Shown here: in pieces, positions 46,401-56,258 of the stretch | Numbering within the stretch: the first letter of the stretch is position 1 | Layout: every line of letters starts with the position of its first letter | Position numbers and translations under genes: made by a program | From: Arthrobacter saudimassiliensis | Lineage (GTDB): Bacteria; Actinomycetota; Actinomycetes; Actinomycetales; Micrococcaceae | DNA length: 64,000 nt | Assembly (NCBI GenBank): GCA_900016675.1 | Contig: LN483070.1 | Location: 1,364,001 to 1,428,000, forward strand | Reading direction: 5' to 3' | Notes under the pieces: generated by a model | What the model was told of the DNA's origin: nothing | The model's input: the letters and a program-made list of their open reading frames with translations, nothing else | Database searches by the model: none

Positions 46401-48084
46401 GCCCGGCGAGGGCGGCCAGCTGATGGCGCAGAAGGTCTACCCCTGGGTGGCCCGCACCCGGCACTCCACCCCCGGCGTCGGCCTGATCTCCCCGCCGCCG
46501 CACCACGACATCTACTCCATCGAGGACCTCGCCCAGCTGATCTACGACCTCAAGCGCTCGAACCCGAGCGCCCGGGTGCACGTGAAGCTGGTCTCCGAGG
46601 CCGGCATCGGCACCGTGGCCGCGGGTGTGACCAAGGCCAAGGCCGACGTCGTGCTCGTGTCCGGGCACGACGGCGGCACCGGCGCCTCGCCGCTGAACTC
46701 GCTGAAGCACGCCGGCGCGCCGTGGGAGCTCGGCCTGGCCGAAACCCAGCAGACGCTGATGCTCAACGGCCTGCGCGACCGCGTGGTGGTGCAGGTGGAC
46801 GGGCAGCTGAAGACCGGCCGCGACGTCGTCATCGCCGCCCTGCTCGGCGGCGAGGAGTTCGGTTTCGCGACTGCCCCGCTGGTGGTCTCCGGCTGCATCA
46901 TGATGCGCGTCTGCCACCTGGACACCTGCCCGGTGGGCGTGGCCACGCAGAACCCCGAACTGCGGGCCCGGTTCTCCGGCAAGCCGGAGTTCGTGGTCAA
47001 CTTCTTCGAGTTCCTTGCCGAGGAGGTCCGCGAGATCCTCGCCGAGCTCGGCTTCCGGTCCCTCGAGGAGGCCATCGGGCACTCCGAGATGTTGGACGTG
47101 CAGGCCGCCGTGGACCACTGGAAGGCCGACGGCCTGGACCTGGAGCCGATCCTGCGCGGCCACGAGGTGGATCCGGGCGCCCCGCTACGCAACATGGTGG
47201 GCCAGAACCACGAGCTGGACGCGCACTTCGACAACAAGCTCATCGAGATGAGCGCCGATGCCCTGCAGCGCCGGGCGCCGGTGCGGATCGCCCTCGACGT
47301 GATCAACACCGACCGTTCGGTGGGCACCATGCTCGGGCATGTGGTGACGAAGACCTTCGGCACCGACGTCCTGGCCACCGACACCATCGACATCACCCTG
47401 ACCGGGCAGGCCGGGCAGTCCCTCGGGGCGTTCCTGCCGGCCGGCATCACGCTGCGCCTGTTTGGTGACTCCAACGACTACGTCGGCAAGGGCCTTTCCG
47501 GCGGCCGGATCATCGTCCGCCCGGACCGCGCCAACGCCTTCGAGGCCGAACAGAACGTCATCGCCGGCAACGTGATCGGCTACGGCGCGACCAGCGGCGA
47601 AATGTTCCTCAGCGGCCAGGTGGGCGAACGCTTCCTGGTTCGCAACTCGGGGGCCACCGCCGTCGTCGAAGGCATCGGCGACCACGGCTGCGAGTACATG
47701 ACCGGCGGCCAGGCCCTCATCCTGGGCCGCACCGGCCGCAACTTCGGCGCCGGCATGTCCGGCGGCACGGCCTACGTGCTGGACCTGCCCGAGGTGCGCG
47801 TGAACCGCGAGGCCCTGGACTCGGGCGAGCTGCTGCTGCAGCCGCTCGACGCCGAGGACACGGAGATCGTCCGCGCCCTGATGATCAAGCATGCAGAGGA
47901 GACCGGCTCCCGGCTCGCAGCGGAACTGCTGGAGCGCTTCGAGGAGACCGTGTCCCGTATGACCAAGGTGCTGCCGCGCGACTACGCGGCGGTGCTCGAC
48001 GCCCGGGCCTCGGCTGTGGACGCGGGGCTGGACCCCGACGGCAGCGAGGCCTGGACCAAGATTCTGGAGGTTACCGGTGGCTGA
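43498..48084 (+). CDS. gltB: Glutamate synthase large subunit GltB, 1528 aa
   Basis: NADPH-GOGAT large chain: glutamine + 2-oxoglutarate to two glutamates. Ntn-type glutaminase with the catalytic Cys37 (DACGLAVIA), so a 36-residue propeptide must be removed. FMN synthase domain with [20 protein letters not shown] and [13 protein letters not shown]; 3Fe-4S ligands Cys1133, Cys1139 and Cys1144 ([16 protein letters not shown]). C-terminal beta-helix follows ([21 protein letters not shown]). ATG 43498 after GGAAGGACC. Overlaps gltD by 8 bp. Confidence 0.98.
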   Translation: MTDSLPTGGSVPSPFERFAAYPADTGLYRSENEKDACGLAVIATLRGTPGHDIVDAALTALRNLEHRGAVGADEGTGDGAGILTQVPDEFLRAVVGFDLPPAGRYVAGTAFLPTEASEQATARAGVEAIAESEDLQVLGWREVPVAADLVGPMSRACMPYFAQVFLAPAEGTGLEHLDARAFRVRKRSQNKFGVYFPSLSSKTMVYKGMVTTAQLEPFFPDLSDPRFKSRLGIVHSRFSTNTFPSWPLAQPFRTIAHNGEINTVKGNRNWMRARQSQLSHPLLGETPEELFPICTPGASDSASFDEVAELLMLSGRPIAHAIMMMIPEAWENHASMDPARRAFYQYHSMLMEPWDGPAAVSFTDGTQVGAVLDRNGLRPARYWVTEDGLVVLASEVGVVDIDPAKVVRKGRVSPGKMFLVDTEAGRLIEDHEIKAEVAAANPWADWVRENQVSLEDLPEREHVLHSSASINRRQRTFGYTQEELRILLGPMARTGAEPLGAMGSDTPIAVLSQRPRLLFDYFVQSFAQVTNPPLDAIREELVTSMRASIGPNGNLLASGQVRSRQIALKFPVINNDELAKIVNLRGDDGEKLSLKVRGLYRPEGGESELRARITEICEKVSGAVNRGVHYIVLSDRDSNAQWAPIPSLLLLSAVHHHLLKSANRTKISLLVEAGDVREVHHVAALIGYGASAVNPYLAMESCEELVRSGDLPGVTREQAVANLIKGLGKGVLKIMSKMGISTVASYCGAQTFEAIGLGQELVDEFFHGTQTQLGGVGLDVIAAEAAARHAEAYPSDGLEQPHRALENGGEYQWRREGPPHLFNPETVFRLQHATRERRYDIFKAYTRGVDDQSKNLMTLRGLLGFRTGQRPPVPLEEVEPVESIVKRFSTGAMSYGSISKEAHETLAIAMNRLGAKSNTGEGGEDVDRLLDPERRSAIKQVASGRFGVTSLYLTNADDLQIKMAQGAKPGEGGQLMAQKVYPWVARTRHSTPGVGLISPPPHHDIYSIEDLAQLIYDLKRSNPSARVHVKLVSEAGIGTVAAGVTKAKADVVLVSGHDGGTGASPLNSLKHAGAPWELGLAETQQTLMLNGLRDRVVVQVDGQLKTGRDVVIAALLGGEEFGFATAPLVVSGCIMMRVCHLDTCPVGVATQNPELRARFSGKPEFVVNFFEFLAEEVREILAELGFRSLEEAIGHSEMLDVQAAVDHWKADGLDLEPILRGHEVDPGAPLRNMVGQNHELDAHFDNKLIEMSADALQRRAPVRIALDVINTDRSVGTMLGHVVTKTFGTDVLATDTIDITLTGQAGQSLGAFLPAGITLRLFGDSNDYVGKGLSGGRIIVRPDRANAFEAEQNVIAGNVIGYGATSGEMFLSGQVGERFLVRNSGATAVVEGIGDHGCEYMTGGQALILGRTGRNFGAGMSGGTAYVLDLPEVRVNREALDSGELLLQPLDAEDTEIVRALMIKHAEETGSRLAAELLERFEETVSRMTKVLPRDYAAVLDARASAVDAGLDPDGSEAWTKILEVTGG

Positions 48085-49534
48085 TCCCCGCGGATTCCTG
48101 AAGGTGCGCGAGCGCCAGACCCAGCCCCGCCGGCCCGTTCCCGTGCGGATCATGGACTTCAAGGAAGTCTATGAGGCACAGGACAAGGGCGTGCTCAAGG
48201 CCCAGGCCGGACGCTGCATGGACTGCGGCATCCCGTTCTGCCATCAGGGCTGCCCGCTGGGCAACCTGATCCCGGAGTGGAACGACCTGATGTGGCGGGA
48301 CAAGGGCGAGGAGGCCATCGAGCGGCTCCACGCCACGAACAACTTCCCCGAGTTCACCGGCCGGCTCTGCCCGGCACCCTGCGAGGCCTCCTGCGTGCTG
48401 GGCATCAACCAGCCGCCGGTGACCATCAAGCAGGTGGAGGTCTCGATCATCGACCAGGCCTTCGACGAGGACTGGGTGCAGCCGCACATCCCCGAACGGC
48501 TGACGGACAAGACCATCGCCGTCGTCGGCTCCGGCCCGGCCGGCCTGGCCGTGGCCCAGCAGCTGACCCGCGCCGGGCACACCGTCGCCGTCTACGAGCG
48601 GGACGACCGGATCGGCGGGCTGCTGCGCTACGGCATCCCGGACTTCAAGATGGAAAAGGTCCACCTGGACCGCCGCCTGGAGCAGATGCGCGCCGAAGGC
48701 ACCCGATTCCGCACCGGCGTCGAGGTCGGCCGCGACATCAGCTGGGAGCAGCTGCGCCGCCGGTACGACGCCGTGGTGGTCACCACCGGCGCCACCGTTC
48801 CGCGCGACCTGCCCATCCCGGGCCGGGAACTCGACGGCGTGCACTTCGCCATGGACTACCTCGTGCAGGCAAACCGCGTCGTCGCCGGCGATACCGTCAA
48901 GCGGCAGATCAGCGCGGAGGGCAAGCACGTGGTCATCCTCGGCGGCGGCGACACCGGCGCCGACTGCCTGGGCACCGCGCACCGTCAGCAGGCGGCCTCC
49001 GTCACCACCCTGGCCATCGGCAAGCAGCCGCCGCTGGAACGCCCGGCGCACCAGCCCTGGCCGATGTACCCGACGCTGTTCGAGGTCGCCAGCGCCCACG
49101 AGGAAGGCGGCGAGCGGACCTACCTTGCCTCCACCGTCGAATTCGTGGGGGAGAACGGCGTGCTCACCGGCGTGAAGGTCGCCGAGACCGAGTTCGTGGA
49201 CGGGCGCCGCCTGCCCAAGGCCGGCACCGAGCGCATCATCCCGGCGGACCTGGTCTTCCTGTCGCTGGGCTTCACCGGCCCGGAGCCGGCCGGCCTGGCG
49301 GAGCAGGTGGGCGCCGAGTTCGATGACCGCGGCAACGTGGTCCGCGACGGCTACTACATGACCAGCCGCCCCGGCGTCTTCGCCGCGGGCGACGCCGGCC
49401 GCGGGCAGTCGCTCATCGTCTGGGCCATCGCCGAGGGCCGGGCCTGTGCCGCCGCCGTCGACAAGTGGCTGATGGGCTCCACCCGGCTGCCCGCGCCGGT
49501 GGCGCCGACCGACCGGGCCATCGCCCCGCTGTAG
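48077..49534 (+). CDS. gltD: Glutamate synthase small subunit GltD, 485 aa
   Basis: FAD/NADPH subunit supplying electrons to GltB. N-terminal iron-sulfur cysteines: [19 protein letters not shown] and [12 protein letters not shown]. Dinucleotide motifs [14 protein letters not shown] (FAD) and [15 protein letters not shown] (NADPH), and the closing ARG-type [21 protein letters not shown] start inside gltB. Strong terminator follows. Confidence 0.98.
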   Translation: MADPRGFLKVRERQTQPRRPVPVRIMDFKEVYEAQDKGVLKAQAGRCMDCGIPFCHQGCPLGNLIPEWNDLMWRDKGEEAIERLHATNNFPEFTGRLCPAPCEASCVLGINQPPVTIKQVEVSIIDQAFDEDWVQPHIPERLTDKTIAVVGSGPAGLAVAQQLTRAGHTVAVYERDDRIGGLLRYGIPDFKMEKVHLDRRLEQMRAEGTRFRTGVEVGRDISWEQLRRRYDAVVVTTGATVPRDLPIPGRELDGVHFAMDYLVQANRVVAGDTVKRQISAEGKHVVILGGGDTGADCLGTAHRQQAASVTTLAIGKQPPLERPAHQPWPMYPTLFEVASAHEEGGERTYLASTVEFVGENGVLTGVKVAETEFVDGRRLPKAGTERIIPADLVFLSLGFTGPEPAGLAEQVGAEFDDRGNVVRDGYYMTSRPGVFAAGDAGRGQSLIVWAIAEGRACAAAVDKWLMGSTRLPAPVAPTDRAIAPL

Positions 49535-49554
49535 CACCGGCGGCCCGGAATCGA

Positions 49555-49582
49555 AGAGGCGCAGGCGAAAGCCTGCGCCTCT
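49555..49582. terminator. Terminator after gltBD
   Basis: AGAGGCGCAGGC and GCCTGCGCCTCT pair perfectly around GAAA, followed by TTTC. It can also serve the convergent TetR gene ending at 49640. Confidence 0.92.
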
Positions 49583-49639
49583 TTCGCTTTCCAGACGGCA
49601 AAGGGAACCCGCGGCGGCGTTCCCCGTGCGGCCGCAGGA

Positions 49640-50290
49640 TCAGCCGCGGCCGCCCGCATCCCGGCGGCCGGCGTCATCGGCCGGCCGGTCCAGGGCGGCA
49701 AAGGCCTCACGGGTCAACGTGTGCAGGTCGACACCCTCCATATCGATCCAGGTCTCCATCGCAACGAGCGAGGCGCTCCACAGGGCTGCAGCCTCCACGC
49801 GTCCGGCCAGCGCGGACCCCGGGTCGGCCGTATCCGCCAGGTACAGCCCGGCGACCCGGTTCGTGATGGCGCGGTTGTTTTCGGCGTAGCTCAGGCGCAG
49901 CGAGCGGTCCTGCTCCATGAGCCGGTGCAGCAGGCGGAAATAGTCCCGCTGCTCTTCAAAGGGCACGGAGGCGGCCAGGATCGCCTGGCGCAGGGCGGTC
50001 CGCCGCCCGGTTCCGGCCCGGCGCCGGGCGGCGAAGTCCGCCAGCATGTCGTCCAGGGCCTGCGCCGAGTGGTGGAAGAGCACGGCGTCCTTGGTGTCGA
50101 AATAGCGGAAGAACGTCGAGCGGGATACCCCGGCCTCCTGCACGATGTGTTCCACGGTCACCGCCGAATAGCCCCGGGAAGCGAACAGGCCCAGGGCCGT
50201 GTCCAGCAGCAGCCGCTGCACCAGTTCGCGCTTGCGCTCCCGCAGGCCCGTAGGGGCGGCGGGTTTTTCGGACGACACGGCAGCGGGCAT
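49640..50290 (-). CDS. TetR family transcriptional regulator, 216 aa
   Basis: HTH at residues about 18-62 (RERKRELVQRLLLDTALGLF ... SAVTVEHIVQEAGVSRSTFFRYFDTKD). The C-terminal domain begins after residue 85 and has MEQDRSLRLSYAENNRAI. Divergent from the flavin oxidoreductase gene with 129 bp between the starts, so it probably controls that gene. ATG at 50290; the frame is open far above into antisense of the neighbour and is not used. Confidence 0.93.
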   Translation of the reverse strand: MPAAVSSEKPAAPTGLRERKRELVQRLLLDTALGLFASRGYSAVTVEHIVQEAGVSRSTFFRYFDTKDAVLFHHSAQALDDMLADFAARRRAGTGRRTALRQAILAASVPFEEQRDYFRLLHRLMEQDRSLRLSYAENNRAITNRVAGLYLADTADPGSALAGRVEAAALWSASLVAMETWIDMEGVDLHTLTREAFAALDRPADDAGRRDAGGRG

Positions 50291-50319
50291 GGGGCTCTCC
50301 GGAGGCGGTGGGCTAAAGT

Positions 50320-50354
50320 TCCGGTACTGAGTGTCATTTTGCACCCGGTACCGG
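50320..50354. promoter_or_regulatory. Putative TetR operator with CCGGTAC repeats
   Basis: CCGGTACTGAG (50322-50332) and the perfect palindrome CCGGTACCGG (50345-50354) share the half-site CCGGTAC, between the divergent TetR and oxidoreductase genes. Assignment as operator is inference. Confidence 0.45.
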
Positions 50355-50419
50355 TTTTTCCTTTGGCGGCGGCGCCGGTTTCGTCGCCGTCGTCCCGTCC
50401 AGCCTAGTAGGAGCGCCGA

Positions 50420-51685
50420 ATGTCCGAACACGTTCAGCTCACCGCACGTCCGCCCGTCCCGGATGCCCTGGCGCCGGCGCGGCTGGGCCCCGTCCAGCTG
50501 CGCAATCGGGTGATCAAGGCCGCCACCTCCGAGGGACGCTCCCCGGAGGGCCTCGTCACCCAGGACCTGATCGATTTCCATGTGGACTTCGCCCGCGGCG
50601 GGGTGGGCATGACGACGGTCGCCTACTGCTCCGTTGCCCAGGAGGGGCGGAGCGCACCGGGGCAGATCATCATGTCCCGCCGGGCCCAGCCGGGCCTGCA
50701 GCAGCTCACCGACGCCGTCCACGCCGCCGGCGCCGCCATCTCCGCGCAGCTGGGCCACGCCGGCGTCGTGGCCAGCAAGGCGGTGACCGGCCAGGCCGCC
50801 CTCTCGCCCAGCCGCTTCATCAACCCCACGTCCTTCCAGCTCTGCCGTGAGATCACCCGCGAGCAGATGCGCGCCGTCGTCGGCCAGTTCCGCGACGCCG
50901 CCGTGATCGCCGCGGACTCGGGCTTCGACGCGCTGGAACTGCACTTCGGGCACCTGTACCTGCCCAGTTCCTTCATGAGCCCCTGGATCAACAAGCGCAG
51001 GGACGAATACGGGGGCAGCATCGACAACCGCACCCGCTTCGCCCGCGAAATCGCCTCGGCCGTGCGCGATGCGGTGGGGGACCGGGTGGCGGTCATCGCC
51101 AAGATGAGCATGGACGACGGGATCAAGGGCAGCATCTGGCTCGACGAATCCCTGCGCTCGGCCCAGCTGCTGGACCAGGACCGCACCCTCGACGCGATCG
51201 AGCTGACCATGGGTTCCTCGGTCAAGCGGCAGATGTACCTGTTCCGCGGCGACGTGCCGGTTGACGGCATGGCCGCGGTCATGAAGGAACCGTTCAAGAC
51301 CGGCGTGAAGGTGCTCGGGCGGCAGATCCTGGGCGAATACCCCTACCGTGACCTGTACATGCTCGAGGCCGCCCGGCAGTTCCGGCCCGTGGTCAAGCAC
51401 GCACGGCTCATCCTGCTGGGCGGCATCAACACGATGGAGCACCTGGACACCGCCATGGCCGAAGGCTTCGACTTCGCCGCGATGGGCCGGGCCCTGCTGC
51501 GCGAACCCGACCTGATCCGACGCCTGGCCGAGGACCCGGCGAAGCCCGGCCTGTGCATCCACTGCAACCGCTGCATGTTCACGGTCTACGGAAAGACGCA
51601 CTGCGTGCTGGCTGTGCCGGGTGGTGAGGACCGCGGCGCCGACGCATCCGTGGATGCCTCCGAGCTGCTGGCCTCGAATTCGTGA
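50420..51685 (+). CDS. NADH:flavin oxidoreductase (old yellow enzyme family), 421 aa
   Basis: FMN-dependent (beta/alpha)8 oxidoreductase. Substrate side: APARLGPVQLRNRVIKAATSEG; AAISAQLGHAGV with the substrate-binding His; LYLPSSFMSPWINKRRDEYG (the usual HGYLLxQFLSPxxNxRxDxYGG site); C-terminal LLGGINTMEHLDTAMAEGFDFAAMGRALLREPDL. A C-terminal CIHCNRCM cluster suggests an added iron-sulfur site such as in dienoyl-CoA reductases, but the NADH domain is absent, so it is a one-domain form. AGGAG before ATG. Confidence 0.9.
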   Translation: MSEHVQLTARPPVPDALAPARLGPVQLRNRVIKAATSEGRSPEGLVTQDLIDFHVDFARGGVGMTTVAYCSVAQEGRSAPGQIIMSRRAQPGLQQLTDAVHAAGAAISAQLGHAGVVASKAVTGQAALSPSRFINPTSFQLCREITREQMRAVVGQFRDAAVIAADSGFDALELHFGHLYLPSSFMSPWINKRRDEYGGSIDNRTRFAREIASAVRDAVGDRVAVIAKMSMDDGIKGSIWLDESLRSAQLLDQDRTLDAIELTMGSSVKRQMYLFRGDVPVDGMAAVMKEPFKTGVKVLGRQILGEYPYRDLYMLEAARQFRPVVKHARLILLGGINTMEHLDTAMAEGFDFAAMGRALLREPDLIRRLAEDPAKPGLCIHCNRCMFTVYGKTHCVLAVPGGEDRGADASVDASELLASNS

Positions 51686-51794
51686 CCCGGCCGGCCCCTG
51701 CCGTGCCGGCTGCCCTGCGGGGCGGCTGCAGGCAGGGGCCGGCCCGAACGGCCCGCCACGGGAAGAACAACCTGCGGAAATCGAGGAAGCGGAC

Positions 51795-51808
51795 TAGGCT
51801 GGAGGACT
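51795..51808 (+). promoter_or_regulatory. Promoter -10 of pyk
   Basis: TAGGCT (51795-51800) is eight bases before ATG 51809; GGAGG sits at 51801-51805 between them. CTGCGG at 51772-51777 is a possible -35 with 17 bp spacing. A transcript starting near the ATG would be leaderless. Confidence 0.4.
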
Positions 51809-53311
51809 ATGAGACGCGCAAAGATTGTTGCCACTTTCGGTCCCGCAATAGCCAGTTACGAGAACACGGTTGCCGTGCTGCGGGCAGGCGTCGATGTCGC
51901 CCGCATGAACATGAGTCACGGCGACCACTCCGTACACAACAACACCTACGAAAACGTACGCCGGGCGTCCGAGGAACTCGGCAAGGCAGTCGGTATCTTC
52001 GCCGACCTGCAGGGCCCGAAGATCCGGCTCGGCCGGTTCGAGGACGGCCCCCACTTCCTCAACGTCGGCGACACCTTCACCATCACCGTCGAAGACGTGC
52101 CCGGCACCGCCGAGATCGTGTCCACCACGCACAAGGGCCTGCCCCAGGACGTGCAGGTGGGCGACACGCTGCTGATCGATGACGGCAAGGTGTCGCTGCG
52201 CGCCACCGCGGTCGACGACACCAAGGTGGTCACCGAAGTGGTGGTACCCGGCCCGGTCTCCAACAACAAGGGCATCAACCTGCCCGGCGTGGCCGTCAAC
52301 GTTCCCGCCCTGAGCGACAAGGACGAGGAGGACCTGCGCTGGGCACTGCGCCGCGGCGTCGACATGGTCGCGCTCTCCTTCGTCCGCAACGCGGTCGACG
52401 TCCGCCGCGTCCACGAAGTGATGGACGAGGAAGGCCGGCGGATCCCGGTCATCGCCAAGATCGAGAAGCCGCAGGCCGTCGAGGCGCTCGAGGAGATCAT
52501 CGACGCCTTCGACGCCATCATGGTGGCCCGCGGCGACCTCGGCGTCGAACTGCCGCTGGAGGACGTCCCCCTCGTCCAGAAGCGCGCCATCGAACTGGCA
52601 CGCCGCTGGGCCAAGCCGGTCATCGTCGCCACGCAGGTCCTCGAATCGATGATCGAGTCCCCGCGTCCGACCCGCGCCGAGGCGTCGGACTGCGCCAACG
52701 CGGTGCTCGACGGCGCCGACGCCGTGATGCTCTCCGGCGAGACCTCCGTGGGCAAGTACCCGATCGAAACCGTCAGGACGATGGCCCGCATCATCGAGTC
52801 CACCGAGGAGCACGGCCTGAACCGGGTGCCCCCGCTGGGCTCCAAGCCCCGCACCCGCGGCGGAGCGATCACCCGGGCCGCCGTCGAGATCGCCGACCAG
52901 CTCGACGCGAAGTACATCTGCACCTTCACCCAGTCGGGCGACTCGGCCCGGCGCCTGGCCCGCCTGCGGCCGGTGAAGCCGGTGTTCGCCTTCACCCCGA
53001 TGGAGTCGACGCTGAACTACATGTCGCTGTTCTGGGGCATCCAGCCGATGCTGGTCGAATTCGCCGAGCACACCGACCAGATGACCGCCCAGGTGGACCG
53101 CACCCTCTACGAGGGCGGGCTCGTCGAGCTGGATGACCTGGTGGTCATCGCCGCGGGGTCCCCGCCCGGACAGGCCGGCTCCACGAACTCGCTGAAGGTG
53201 CATAAGGTCGGCGACATTGCCGATGCCGGACAGCTGTTCGAAGGCCAGCAGAAGGTCAAGGAAAAGGTCGGCCCCTGGCCGTCCAAGAAGACCAAGGTCC
53301 GCCCGATCTGA
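51809..53311 (+). CDS. pyk: Pyruvate kinase, 500 aa
   Basis: Last step of glycolysis. MRRAKIVATFGPAIASYENT (catalytic Arg and Lys region), ARMNMSHGDH, DLQGPKIRLGRF, MVARGDLGVELPLEDVPLVQ (MARGDLG signature with magnesium Glu/Asp), ATQVLESMIESPRPTRAEASD, and the C-terminal allosteric domain ending GSTNSLKVHKVGD. One full-length type II kinase, followed by a strong terminator. Gene order gltBD-pyk-pdtaR is common among Arthrobacter relatives, as I recall. Confidence 0.98.
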   Translation: MRRAKIVATFGPAIASYENTVAVLRAGVDVARMNMSHGDHSVHNNTYENVRRASEELGKAVGIFADLQGPKIRLGRFEDGPHFLNVGDTFTITVEDVPGTAEIVSTTHKGLPQDVQVGDTLLIDDGKVSLRATAVDDTKVVTEVVVPGPVSNNKGINLPGVAVNVPALSDKDEEDLRWALRRGVDMVALSFVRNAVDVRRVHEVMDEEGRRIPVIAKIEKPQAVEALEEIIDAFDAIMVARGDLGVELPLEDVPLVQKRAIELARRWAKPVIVATQVLESMIESPRPTRAEASDCANAVLDGADAVMLSGETSVGKYPIETVRTMARIIESTEEHGLNRVPPLGSKPRTRGGAITRAAVEIADQLDAKYICTFTQSGDSARRLARLRPVKPVFAFTPMESTLNYMSLFWGIQPMLVEFAEHTDQMTAQVDRTLYEGGLVELDDLVVIAAGSPPGQAGSTNSLKVHKVGDIADAGQLFEGQQKVKEKVGPWPSKKTKVRPI

Positions 53312-53328
53312 CACCAGGGCAGATACAG

Positions 53329-53360
53329 GAAGAGCCCCGTCCTTTGGGACGGGGCTCTTC
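53329..53360 (+). terminator. Terminator of pyk
   Basis: GAAGAGCCCCGTCC and GGACGGGGCTCTTC pair perfectly around TTTG. It may also serve the convergent pdtaR gene ending at 53400. Confidence 0.92.
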
Positions 53361-53399
53361 GTGCGTCCGCGCCGGCGGCGGGGGGAGCGGGGGTGGGAG

Positions 53400-54002
53400 C
53401 TAGTTGACCTGGTTGATGATCGTTTCGGCGACTTCACGCATGCTCAGGCGCCGGTCCATGGAGGTCTTCTGGATCCAGCGGAACGCCTCGGGCTCGGTCA
53501 GGCCCATCTTGGTGGTCAACAGCGACTTGGCACGCTCCACCAGCTTGCGGGTGGCGAACTGCTCCTTCAGGTCGCCGACCTCCTGCTCCAGCGCACGGAT
53601 CTCCTCGTGGCGGGACAGGGCAATCTCGATGGCGGGAGTCAGGTCCGCCGGAGTGAAGGGCTTGACCACGTACGCCATGGCGCCGGCCTCGCGGGCACGC
53701 TCCACCAGTTCCTTCTGGCTGAAGGCGGTCAGCAGGACCACGGGGGCAATACGGGCCTTGACGATCTTTTCCGCGGCGCTGATCCCGTCCATCACCGGCA
53801 TCTTCACGTCCATCAGCACCAGGTCGGGCTTGAGCTCCTCGGCCATCTGTACGGCCTTCTCGCCGTTGTCCGCCTCGCCGACGACCTCGTAGCCCTCGCC
53901 CCGGAGGATTTCGACGATGTCCAGGCGGATCAGGGTTTCATCCTCGGCGACGAGGACGCGGCGGGCCGGCGCGGCGGCGGGGGTTTCGGAAGACTCGGAC
54001 AC
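53400..54002 (-). CDS. pdtaR: ANTAR response regulator (PdtaR-like), 200 aa
   Basis: Receiver domain with the acidic pair ED (about residues 20-21), phosphorylated Asp65 in LVLMDVKMPVMDG and Lys near 115 (YVVKPFTPADL); then an ANTAR RNA-binding domain at about 135-196 (RALEQEVGDLKEQFATRKLV, AEAFRWIQKTS type helices). ANTAR proteins bind paired hairpins in mRNA to prevent termination. PdtaR is normally phosphorylated by PdtaS, whose gene is not in the window. GTG start at 54002. Confidence 0.93.
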   Translation of the reverse strand: MSESSETPAAAPARRVLVAEDETLIRLDIVEILRGEGYEVVGEADNGEKAVQMAEELKPDLVLMDVKMPVMDGISAAEKIVKARIAPVVLLTAFSQKELVERAREAGAMAYVVKPFTPADLTPAIEIALSRHEEIRALEQEVGDLKEQFATRKLVERAKSLLTTKMGLTEPEAFRWIQKTSMDRRLSMREVAETIINQVN

Positions 54003-54133
54003 AGGTGCTCCTCAGGTGCGGATTCGTCACTGGCCGGCGCTGCCGCCGGTTTCTCCCATTCAGCCTATCGCCATGTACAGTGGATCTGCGTAAGAGCGGC
54101 AGCGATCCTTTTTTGATCCGCGCCACATCACGC

Positions 54134-54218
54134 GCCCGAATGGCGGAATTGGCAGACGCGCCGCACTCAAAATGCGGTATCGAAAGGTGTGTGGGTTCGA
54201 GTCCCACTTCGGGCACCA
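54134..54218 (+). tRNA. tRNA-Leu(CAA)
   Basis: Class II tRNA with long variable arm. Acceptor GCCCGAA/TTCGGGC, anticodon loop CTCAAAA (anticodon CAA, reading UUG), discriminator A 54215, encoded CCA 54216-54218. The glsA start lies 25 bp downstream. Confidence 0.97.
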
Positions 54219-54242
54219 GGTTCCCCAACCCCGGAGGTCCGC

Positions 54243-55292
54243 GTGGCGGATAGCCCGCAAGAGCCGCACGACGAGCTGGGCCAAGTGGATGACCACGAGG
54301 CCACCGAGACCATCTCCACCGGGACCCTGCCTGACGCCGAAACCATCCGCCGCCTCCTGCGGCAGGCCCATCGCAGATATGCCGGTAACGACGACGGCGC
54401 CGTCGCCGACCACATCCCGGCCCTCGCCGACGCCGACCCCGGCCTTTTCGGCATCAGCCTGACAAGCATCGAGGGTGACGTCTACAGCGTCGGCGACACG
54501 GCCCATACCTTCACCATCCAGTCGATCTCCAAGGCCTTCGTCTTCGCGTTGGCCTGCCGGGAGCTGGGCCACGAACCGGTCCGGAACACCGTGGGCGTCA
54601 ACAACACCGGGCTGCCGTTCGACTCGGTGATGGCCCTGGAACTGAACGGCGGCCATCCGATGAACCCGATGGTCAACGCCGGGGCGCTGGCGACTTCCGC
54701 CCTGGTGCCCGGCGAAGACCTCGAGGCGAAGTGGAACTTCATCCGTGACGGGCTCAGCAGGTTCGCCGGGCGGCGGCTGGAACTGGACGAAGACGCCTGG
54801 GCCTCCGAACAGGCGGCGAACCAGCGGAACACCGGAATCGCGAGGCTGCTCGAGAGCCACGGGCGGATGGATTTCGACGCCGCCGACGCCACCGATCTCT
54901 TTACCCGCCAGTGCTCGCTGCTCGTCACGGCGGAGGACCTTTCCGCCATGGGCGCCACGCTCTCGGCCGGGGGCGTGAACCCGGTGACCGGGGACGAGGT
55001 GGTGGGCCCCGAGGTGGCCCGGGACACCCTGGCGGTGCTTGCCTCCACCGGAATGTACGAGGCCAGCGGGGACTGGCTGTTTGAGATCGGCCTGCCGGCC
55101 AAGAGCGGGGTGTCCGGCGGCGTCGTCACCGTCTCGCCGGGAAAGGGCGGGCTTGCCACGTATTCGGCGCCGCTGGACGACGCCGGCACCAGCGTCCGCG
55201 GCCAGCTCGCCGCGGGCTTCCTCTCCGCCCGGCTCGGACTGAACCTCTTCGCCTCCAGGCCGGCGGCGCAGCGGGCGGCCCGCGGAGACTGA
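54243..55292 (+). CDS. glsA: Glutaminase A (serine-dependent), 349 aa
   Basis: Hydrolyses glutamine to glutamate and ammonia. Beta-lactamase fold; catalytic Ser94 and Lys97 in FTIQSISKAF; NNTGLPFDSVMALEL; NPMVNAGALATSAL; YEASGDWLFEIGLPAKSGVSGG. GTG at 54243 preceded by GGAGG with spacing 6. The frame is open back into tRNA-Leu, but that part is not coding. The head (about 35 residues) is acidic and disordered. Placed near gltBD, it provides another glutamate route. Confidence 0.95.
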   Translation: MADSPQEPHDELGQVDDHEATETISTGTLPDAETIRRLLRQAHRRYAGNDDGAVADHIPALADADPGLFGISLTSIEGDVYSVGDTAHTFTIQSISKAFVFALACRELGHEPVRNTVGVNNTGLPFDSVMALELNGGHPMNPMVNAGALATSALVPGEDLEAKWNFIRDGLSRFAGRRLELDEDAWASEQAANQRNTGIARLLESHGRMDFDAADATDLFTRQCSLLVTAEDLSAMGATLSAGGVNPVTGDEVVGPEVARDTLAVLASTGMYEASGDWLFEIGLPAKSGVSGGVVTVSPGKGGLATYSAPLDDAGTSVRGQLAAGFLSARLGLNLFASRPAAQRAARGD

Positions 55293-55381
55293 ACGCACCG
55301 GCCGGCATCCGCGCCGGGCGTTCCTTTATCCTGCCGAGCGCCGATCTTGCCAAGCGCCGCCGAATGCAGTGAGGTGGATCA

Positions 55382-56209
55382 ATGGCCGCAAAGACGATCG
55401 TCCTGACCGGAGCCAGTGACGGGATCGGCGCCGCCGCTGCCGCGGAGCTCCGCCGACGCGGACACCGGGTGGTGCTGGTGGGCCGCTCCCCGGACAAGAC
55501 ACGGGAGGTGGCCGGGCGGCTGCAGGCCCCCTGGCACGTGGCCGACTTCGCGCATCTGTCCTCGGTGCGTGCGCTGGCCGCGGACCTGCTGGCCGGCTAT
55601 CCGCGCATCGATGTGCTCGCCAACAACGCCGGGGCCATCTTCGGCCGGGAGCGCCAGGTCAGCGCCGACGGGCACGAGATGACGTTCCAGGTGAACTACC
55701 TGGCGCCGTTCCTGCTCACCCGGCTGCTGACCGACCGGCTGATCGAATCCCGCGGCACCGTCATCAACACCTCAAGCCTGGCCAACCGGCTTTTCGGCAA
55801 CCTGGACCTGGCGGACCTGGAATCGGAGCGGAACTACGACCCGCGCCGGGCGTACGGGAACAGCAAGCTGGAACAGATCATGTTCACCTTCGAGCTCGAC
55901 CGGCGGTACCGCAGCCACGGGCTGACCTCGACCGCCTTCCACCCGGGAGTCATCGCCAGCAACTTCTCCGGGGTGGCCGGATCGGCCATGCATGCGGCCT
56001 ACCATACGCCGCTGCGCCGCCTGCTGGGCACCCCGGAAAAGGGCGCGCGGACACTGGTGTTCCTGGCCGACGGCACCCCCGGCGAGGATTACCCCACCGG
56101 GCGCTACTTTGTCCGCAGCCGGCCCGCCCGGCCGAACCGGCAGGCACGCAGCGGCACCTTGGACCTGGCCCTGTGGAACCGCACGACGGCGATGCTGCAG
56201 CAGGACTGA
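55382..56209 (+). CDS. SDR family oxidoreductase, 275 aa
   Basis: Short-chain dehydrogenase with the cofactor motif TGASDGIG (residues about 9-16), VLANNAGAIFG, catalytic Ser in INTSSLAN, and Tyr158/Lys162 in AYGNSKLEQ, so a complete catalytic set. The substrate loop and longer C-terminus (residues about 240-275) resemble retinol dehydrogenase-like SDRs. Substrate is unknown. Confidence 0.92.
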   Translation: MAAKTIVLTGASDGIGAAAAAELRRRGHRVVLVGRSPDKTREVAGRLQAPWHVADFAHLSSVRALAADLLAGYPRIDVLANNAGAIFGRERQVSADGHEMTFQVNYLAPFLLTRLLTDRLIESRGTVINTSSLANRLFGNLDLADLESERNYDPRRAYGNSKLEQIMFTFELDRRYRSHGLTSTAFHPGVIASNFSGVAGSAMHAAYHTPLRRLLGTPEKGARTLVFLADGTPGEDYPTGRYFVRSRPARPNRQARSGTLDLALWNRTTAMLQQD

Positions 56210-56258
56210 GCCCGGCCCCGCTCCGAGGTGCAGGGCGGTCCCGGGCGGGTCGCCGCAG

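Noticed and set aside
54189-54242. N-terminal extension of GlsA into tRNA-Leu
   Set aside because: The frame is open there, but the bases are tRNA; the GTG at 54243 has a proper SD.
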